64,000 nucleotides of DNA from Neocallimastix lanati (nom. inval.) (Eukaryota > Neocallimastigomycota > Neocallimastigomycetes > Neocallimastigales > Neocallimastigaceae), in contig JACVTC010000167.1 in the NCBI GenBank assembly GCA_016946835.1, forward strand, positions 207,501 through 271,500. Direction: 5' to 3'. Shown here piece after piece: positions 58,230 through 64,000 of this stretch. The notes under the pieces were generated by a model that had not been told where the DNA came from, did not search any database, and worked only from the letters and a program-made list of their open reading frames with translations. The translations under genes were made by a program, and so were the position numbers. Each line of letters starts with the position of its first letter. The first letter of the stretch is position 1.

Positions 58230-61200
58230 GAGACGGATTCCAGACGTCTTAGGTTTTGGTTTATTTGGAAACTTCTTGTGGAATTCGGCAAGAAGTTTAT
58301 TGCAATGAAGATTCTCAAAAGGTTCCCATGAGTTTTCAGAATCATCATAACCTTTCCAATGAATTAAATATTTAATTTTGTTATGAAATTTCTTTGAATC
58401 AAGAATAGATTCAACTTCATATTCTTTTTCTCCATTAAGTATAATAGGTTTTGGAGTTGGGATATTTCTTTCTGTAAATTCATTTTCATAGGCTGGCTCA
58501 AGAAGTGAAACGTGGAAAACTGGAAAGACCCTAAAAGAGTTTGGTAACTTTAATTTATAACTTACATCTGAAATTTTCTTTAAAATAGTAAATGGACCAG
58601 ATTTCTTAGGAGCAAGTTTACCTTTTTTATTATTTATTAAATCATTCCTTAACAGCCAAACTTTTGAGCCAACTTTAAACTCAGGCGGAGACATATGTTT
58701 ATCATCATAATATTTTTTTTGAAAATTAACTGCACTTTGAAGATTTTCTTTAAGTACATTTCTTAATTCTTTTAAGTCTTTAGCAATAATTTCAGCACGA
58801 GGGACAATAGAAACATCTGGAGTAGAAGGATCAAATTTAGGATTGAACCCATAATTAAGAAAGAAAGGAGTAGCATTTGCAGATTCTTGTATTGTGTTAT
58901 TGTAAGCAAATTCTGCAAGAGATAAATATTCTATCCAATTATTTTGTTGATAATTAACATAACATCTTAAGTATTGTTCAAGTATTGCGTTTACCCTCTC
59001 CGTTTGACCATTAGTTTGCTGATGATGAGCAGATGATAAACAAAGATCAACATGAAGTAAATTAAATAATCTATTCCAAAATTTAGAAGTAAACTGAGTA
59101 CCTCTATCCGACACAATATCCTTTGGCAGACCATGAAGTTTGAAAATAGAATTAAGAAATTGTTCAGCACAATCCTCAGCAGAGGGAACTGATTTAAAGG
59201 GAACAAAATGAGCCATCTTCGTAAAGCGATCAACTACGACAAGAATACAAGACATACCATTGGAAGAGGGAAGATCTGTTATAAAATCCATTGAAATTGA
59301 TTCCCAAGGATTATTGCCAATGGGTAAAGATTTAAGTAAACCGTAAGGTTTATGACGAGGAGCTTTTGAAGCGCAGCACACATTACAAGTACGAATATAT
59401 TTTTTAATATCCTTATGCATACCAGGCCACCAATAATTTCTAGAAACTAAGTCAGAGGTTTTATTTATGCCAAAGTGGCCAGCAGTAGGAGAATCATGAC
59501 AAGAACAAAGAATTTTAAATCTAAGGCATTCAGGAATATAAATAAGATTGTCATATAAAAGAATACCATTGGAGAACGAAAGGAGATCAACCGAAGCAAT
59601 GGGTTTCTCATTAGCAGAAGGCTTTTCAAAATATATCTTAACATTATTAAAGAAAGGATCCTTGGAGTAACACTTTTTAATTTCATCTTGTAGATTTGAT
59701 TCAATAGAGATACTTGAAGTAAAACAAAAATTTTCCGGTTTAAGTACTTGGTAAGGTTTAGCAGGTTCATGATTATCATAATCAGGACGGCGAGATAAAG
59801 CATCTGGCTTACCACCGCGAGAACCTGGACGATACTCAATTTGAAAGTCAAATCGAGTAAAGAACATTGACCATCTAATTAAACGTTGTGAAAGCTGTTC
59901 TGGTTTCTTAAAGTAGAGTAGATTTCTATGATCAGTAAGAACTTTAATAGTATTCTTAGCACCTTCTAAATAGTACCTCCAAGTTTCAAAAGCAGTCTTA
60001 ATAGCAAGTAACTCTTTATCATAAATTGGATAATTGCATTCAGCAGAGGTAAAAGCTCTAGAATAGAAAGCAATTGGATGAAGCTTATTATCTTTAGAGC
60101 TAACTTGGGATAAAATACATCCAAGCGCAAAATTACTTGCATCCGTTTCAACAAAAAATTGAGAATTAGGATCAGCAGGAATAAGGATGGGAGCAGAAGT
60201 AAAAGAACGTTTAAGAAGTTCAAAGGAGTCATTAGCATCTTTTGACCAAACAAAAGGAACATTTTTTCTTGTAAGTTTATTAAGAGGATAAGCAATTTTA
60301 GCAAAATTTTTTATAAAGCGTCTGTAGAAATTGGCTAGGCCAAGAAACGATTGAACTTCTTTAACTGTAGTTGGAGCAGGCCAATCTAAAATAGCTGAGA
60401 CTTTCTTAATATCCATCTTAAGACCATCTGAAGATACATAATATCCTAAAAATTTAACTTCGAACTTATCAAACTCACATTTTTCAAGGTTAACATGTAA
60501 ATGAAATTTCCTAAGTTGTAATAGTACTTTTTTAACGTGTAAATGATGTTCAGAAAGATCATCAGAAAAAATGATAATATCATCAATATAGGCATAACAA
60601 AATTTACCTAAATAGTCACTTAATGCAGTATCAATCATTCTTTGAAAACAGGCAGGTGCATTCTTGAAACCGAAAGGCATAACTCTAAATTCAAAGTGTC
60701 CTAAGCTACATACAAAAGCTGTTTTGTATTCATCTCCAGACCTGATACGAATTTGGAAGTAAGCAGATTTTAAATCAAGCTTTGAGTAATACTTATGACC
60801 AGGAGCTTTATTAAAAATAACAGTTGTTAAAGGCATAGGATAACTATCTCTAATGGTGATTTCATTAAGTTTCCTAAGATCAATACACATACGTAACTCA
60901 CCATTATCTTTTGGAGCAAATAAAATTGGATGACCAGCTTCTGATTTTGACCTAACAATAAAACCGTATTTTAAATAGTCTTTAATAATTTTTTCTAAAG
61001 CTATTTCTTCGGGAATTGTAAGGGGATAAATTGCACTATAATATAACTTAGTATTAGGTTTAAGGTCAATAGCACAATCAAAACTAGAATGAGGAGGTAA
61101 GATTTTAGCTTCTTCTTCACTAAATACATCAGAGAATTCTAGATAAATGGCGGGAAGTGTTTTATTTGGAGTATCCATGTTTGGGGAAGAGGCAATTGAA

Positions 61201-62555
61201 TTCTTCAACACGGAAGGAGAAATAGAAGAATTATCAAACAAAGAATTATTAGGGGTGCATGAACTGGAATAGGCTGGTTTCGAAGAGATAGAGTCGGAAG
61301 TATTAGAAGTAAGAGAAAGTGAAGTAGAGTTAACCGAGGTTGAAGGTATTGATTCAACAAAGGAAGAATCTGACGCATTGTTATTACTATTGCAAAAGCT
61401 TAAAATATTATTGTTGAAATCAATTGATGATTTATTTTCTTTAAGAAATCTAGAACCAATTAAGCACTCAAATTTGTCGTTCAAATCAATAACAAAAAAT
61501 TCTGTTAAGACCTGAAGGTTACTAACTTTAAATAATATTGGTATAGTTTTACCAACAACGTCTTTGCCACCACCAATACCAGTAATGTTATCAGCTTCTA
61601 AATTATCATGTACAAGCTTAAAATTATTAATTTTAGCAAAATTACTATCCATAAGATTCAAGTCGGAGCCGGAATCTATAAGAGCCTTAGCTTTAATCCA
61701 TTTATTTTTGTAGTTAAAGGAACACTTAATAATACAATCTTTATTAAATTTCTTAGAAGAATTAGATCTAGCCATATGGGAGGAGCCAGGTTTATTTGCT
61801 CGCTTTGGACAATTTATTAACTTATGGCCTGATTGTCCACAATATAGACAAAGCCCTTCTTTAATTCTTCTTGCTCTTTCTTCAGGGGATAAATGAGAGT
61901 AATTTGAATCATTATTTGATTTGAAAAAAGAATTAGAATTGGCGTTTCTATTATTACTAGAGTTAAATCTATAATACTTCCTATTATTACGAGAATTATT
62001 ATTATTATTACTGTTATTTCTAGAATTGTAATTGTTGATCGTTGCAAATCGAGTCATTTGATGATCTATACGATTGGTAATTCGCATTAGTTCATTTAAT
62101 TTGGCAGGAGGAGGGAACAAACTAATTACTCTTTCTTGAAGTCTTGGTAGCAATCCTTCAATATAAACATCCATTAAGGCAAATTCATTCCAGTCCGTTT
62201 TTTCCGAAAGCCTACGGAATTCATTATTGTAATCAGTGACTTTACCATATGCTTTTTGCTTAATATGCATAAGAGCTTGATTACAATTAAAAACTGCATC
62301 TACGTCACTGAATCTATCCTTCATAAGTTCAATGAAAGCGTTAAAATCGTCAAGGACTGGGTTATTTTCATTCATCAAGTCTGCAGCCCAATCCATAGCT
62401 TCATCTCTTAACAAAGTGATGGTATAAGCTACTTTTAACGGATCATTGGTGAAATATTCAGGACGAAGTGCAATGGCTAACCCAACATAAGCTAAAAATC
62501 CCTTGAGCTTAGCTGAATCGCCATTAAAATGAAAATCGTTTGATGAAGAAGACAT
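58227..62555 (-). CDS. Intact chromovirus (Ty3/gypsy, Tf1-like) Gag-Pol polyprotein
   Basis: A single uninterrupted 1442-aa frame for a retrotransposon that copies its RNA into DNA and integrates it. In order: Gag capsid region (about 1-170), one zinc knuckle CLYCGQSGHKLINC (236-249), protease ALIDSGSDLN (about 291-300), a Ser-rich spacer, RT (about 500-700, YIDDIIIFS near 656), RNase H (ETDASNFALGCIL), integrase HHCC finger (HDSPTAGHFG...CNVCCASK), DDE core (SMDFITDLP, SDRGTQFTSKFW, HQQTNGQTERVN) and the C-terminal barrel (SGPFTILKKISDVSYKL). It ends in a chromodomain (YEVESILDSK, YLIHWKGYDDSENSWEP). All catalytic motifs look intact. Gag and Pol share one frame, as in Tf1-type elements. The chromodomain probably steers integration to particular chromatin. 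Start MSSSSNDFHF is the first ATG after the leader. With nearly identical LTRs it is likely a recent and perhaps active insertion. Confidence 0.96.
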   Translation of the reverse strand: MSSSSNDFHFNGDSAKLKGFLAYVGLAIALRPEYFTNDPLKVAYTITLLRDEAMDWAADLMNENNPVLDDFNAFIELMKDRFSDVDAVFNCNQALMHIKQKAYGKVTDYNNEFRRLSEKTDWNEFALMDVYIEGLLPRLQERVISLFPPPAKLNELMRITNRIDHQMTRFATINNYNSRNNSNNNNNSRNNRKYYRFNSSNNRNANSNSFFKSNNDSNYSHLSPEERARRIKEGLCLYCGQSGHKLINCPKRANKPGSSHMARSNSSKKFNKDCIIKCSFNYKNKWIKAKALIDSGSDLNLMDSNFAKINNFKLVHDNLEADNITGIGGGKDVVGKTIPILFKVSNLQVLTEFFVIDLNDKFECLIGSRFLKENKSSIDFNNNILSFCNSNNNASDSSFVESIPSTSVNSTSLSLTSNTSDSISSKPAYSSSCTPNNSLFDNSSISPSVLKNSIASSPNMDTPNKTLPAIYLEFSDVFSEEEAKILPPHSSFDCAIDLKPNTKLYYSAIYPLTIPEEIALEKIIKDYLKYGFIVRSKSEAGHPILFAPKDNGELRMCIDLRKLNEITIRDSYPMPLTTVIFNKAPGHKYYSKLDLKSAYFQIRIRSGDEYKTAFVCSLGHFEFRVMPFGFKNAPACFQRMIDTALSDYLGKFCYAYIDDIIIFSDDLSEHHLHVKKVLLQLRKFHLHVNLEKCEFDKFEVKFLGYYVSSDGLKMDIKKVSAILDWPAPTTVKEVQSFLGLANFYRRFIKNFAKIAYPLNKLTRKNVPFVWSKDANDSFELLKRSFTSAPILIPADPNSQFFVETDASNFALGCILSQVSSKDNKLHPIAFYSRAFTSAECNYPIYDKELLAIKTAFETWRYYLEGAKNTIKVLTDHRNLLYFKKPEQLSQRLIRWSMFFTRFDFQIEYRPGSRGGKPDALSRRPDYDNHEPAKPYQVLKPENFCFTSSISIESNLQDEIKKCYSKDPFFNNVKIYFEKPSANEKPIASVDLLSFSNGILLYDNLIYIPECLRFKILCSCHDSPTAGHFGINKTSDLVSRNYWWPGMHKDIKKYIRTCNVCCASKAPRHKPYGLLKSLPIGNNPWESISMDFITDLPSSNGMSCILVVVDRFTKMAHFVPFKSVPSAEDCAEQFLNSIFKLHGLPKDIVSDRGTQFTSKFWNRLFNLLHVDLCLSSAHHQQTNGQTERVNAILEQYLRCYVNYQQNNWIEYLSLAEFAYNNTIQESANATPFFLNYGFNPKFDPSTPDVSIVPRAEIIAKDLKELRNVLKENLQSAVNFQKKYYDDKHMSPPEFKVGSKVWLLRNDLINNKKGKLAPKKSGPFTILKKISDVSYKLKLPNSFRVFPVFHVSLLEPAYENEFTERNIPTPKPIILNGEKEYEVESILDSKKFHNKIKYLIHWKGYDDSENSWEPFENLHCNKLLAEFHKKFPNKPKPKTSGIRL

Positions 62556-62637
62556 TGAAAGAATTATTAAATTATAAACAAGTTTAAGAATTGCAATAAG
62601 AAGATTTATTTAATATTATCACTATTATTATTATTAT

Positions 62638-62670
<33 letters not shown>

Positions 62671-63768
62671 TGCTCCCGAATGAAAATTGTAATGATAAAG
62701 AATTATAAATTATTATTTTTCTAGGCGTTTAGTTTAATTGCTGATTTAAATTTTTTTTTTTTTTTTTTTTTTTAAATTTAATTTGGTAAATATAATAACT
62801 AGACTAAATTTCACTCTTTTATGCCTTACAACAAAATAAAAAACCGGCAAGAGTTACTAACTAGAGGTATATACTAGACCTCAAAATAAAAAATTATAAA
62901 CTATATATTTTAAAGTCGCTTTACCTTCACGACCAACCTATAGCCTTCGGTGACTATAGTTCCTTATTCGCCAGAGCTTATTCGAATAGAGCAACCACCG
63001 AACTGTTGAAGTTGGTTGGTAGGATGTGGCTTTCGTTTAATCCACACGCTCTTCACGCCCTAGGGTTTTGAAGCCCGTTTATATTCGAATAATTAACGGC
63101 TATAGTTTCTAACCTACTGAAACTAGTTACTAACCGCCGAAACTCTGTTTATGAGCTCTAATCGCTCCTAGTATATTTAAATATTATATTTACCTGTAAT
63201 ATTCTTTAAAAAGTCTCAAGAACTGTAGAACTTCTTAAAGAATTTTTTTTTTTTTTTTTTTATATCAAAAATTTTTTTTTCGCCTAGATAGATTTTGGTA
63301 TTATTGTGAGTTTGCTATTAATACCAAAAACCGAGAATTTTATTTTTTAAAGAAAAAAAAAGTAGATCCAAGAAGCAAGGCTGAACCCAAAGAAGATATC
63401 AGAGACTAAGAGAAGAAGAGATTTTGTCCAAAAGTAGAAACCAAGAATCAGAAACCCGAAACCAATGGAAACAAAAACCAAGTCCAAAACTAAGAAATCT
63501 GAAACCAATGGAAACAGAAACCAAGGCCAAAAATAAGAAATCCAAGGCAAACAGAAAGAATCTAACCAAAAGTGGAAACCTGAAGCCAATAAGATAAGTA
63601 GCCAAACAGAAACCAAAAACAAAGGAAACAGAAAATCCGAGAGATTCAAAAAATAAAGTCCAAAAAGAAAACAAAAAGGCAGTAGATACTAATTCCAAAA
63701 GAAAGCTTCAAACCAAACAAAAGGGTAGATATATCAAGGCACGGCGTCTAAATCTTGGGTGTTTTTTA
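62556..63768 (-). other. Chromovirus 5' leader
   Basis: About 1.2 kb between the 5' LTR and Gag-Pol. It holds T tracts, a less AT-rich block (62930-63170) and the purine-rich minisatellite at 63356-63720. No frame of credible composition on either strand. Next to the LTR the minus strand reads AACACCCAAGATTTAGACG; it does not start TGG, so the primer is unclear. Confidence 0.65.
63356..63720 (+). repeat. Purine-rich imperfect minisatellite in the chromovirus leader
   Basis: The block GAAACCAATGGAAACA.AAACCAAG.CCAAAA.TAAGAAATC recurs from about 63458, with looser copies before and after. The plus strand has almost no T, so the transcribed (minus) strand is pyrimidine-rich. Confidence 0.75.
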
Positions 63769-64000
63769 TTATAACAAAATATTATAATAAATATAATAAC
63801 ACTCAAAAAAAAACAAAAATTATTTTATTTTTTATTTATTTTTTTTTTTTTTTTTTTTTTTTTTTCTTTTATTATAATTATTTTATTAATTATATTTATT
63901 ATAATACTATAAGCCGCAAGGGTTGATATAGTATTAATATTAAAAAAAGTTTTATTAAAAAATTAAGTTTTATTAGCTAAACAAAATTAAAATAAAAAAC
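63769..64000 (-). repeat. 5' LTR of intact chromovirus (partial, runs off right edge)
   Basis: Begins TTATAACAAAAT and continues identically to the 3' LTR at 57558 until the window ends. The remaining 430 bases or so lie outside. Confidence 0.9.

Noticed and set aside
63347-63698. Two hydrophobic minus-strand ORFs near the right edge
   Set aside because: They arise from the purine minisatellite read on its pyrimidine strand; composition is repetitive.

Overview
The window is nuclear DNA from a very AT-rich eukaryote. Evidence: protein-coding genes are split by short GT-AG introns, intergenic DNA is full of A/T homopolymers and AAT/ATT microsatellites, and there are chromodomain Ty3/gypsy and Ty1/copia retrotransposons. 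The gene set (alpha-actinin, AP-1 sigma, PH-RasGEF, RNF121-type RING protein, DEK_C plus double-SWIB protein, APC11, and a signal-peptide/TM/SH3 protein) and the extreme AT bias suggest an early-diverging fungus. An anaerobic gut fungus (Neocallimastigomycota) is my best guess; this is inference, not proof.

Left part (1-31.8 kb), gene-bearing: 5' part of an alpha-actinin gene (minus, runs off the left edge); a secreted/membrane Cys-rich protein with a cytoplasmic SH3 domain (4692-6864, plus); clathrin adaptor AP-1 sigma (7558-9955, plus); a 15-exon PH/RasGEF (12440-19789, plus); an RNF121-like multi-membrane RING protein (21375-23970, minus); a GC-rich island that may be a structured RNA or SINE (24615-24800); a DEK_C/SWIB2 chromatin protein (25896-27373, plus); APC11 (29470-30165, plus); and a decayed coiled-coil gene (30964-31838, minus). 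All exon joins were worked out by hand. They keep frame across every gene and give family-typical lengths.

Right part (31.8-64 kb): a retrotransposon cluster, nearly all on the minus strand and partly nested. In order: chromovirus 3' fragment with LTR; a gypsy copy lacking the integrase core; a copia fragment with a dead RT motif; a two-LTR gypsy element whose RT core has been cut out in frame; another gypsy-type LTR; a copia RT/RNase H region with intact YVDD; gag of a third gypsy family with PBS and LTR; a solo copia LTR; a duplicated LTR-like sequence; and a recent, apparently intact Tf1-like chromovirus (1442 aa Gag-Pol) whose 5' LTR runs off the right edge.

The most striking signals are in splicing. 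APC11 can only be read through a single-nucleotide exon. The RasGEF REM domain is interrupted by a textbook U12-type AT-AC intron, in a stretch that has no GT dinucleotide at all. AP-1 sigma carries its start codon alone in a 3-nt coding exon and also has a 12-nt exon. Alpha-actinin has a 16-nt exon. Together they point to a genome with a minor spliceosome and efficient recognition of tiny exons.
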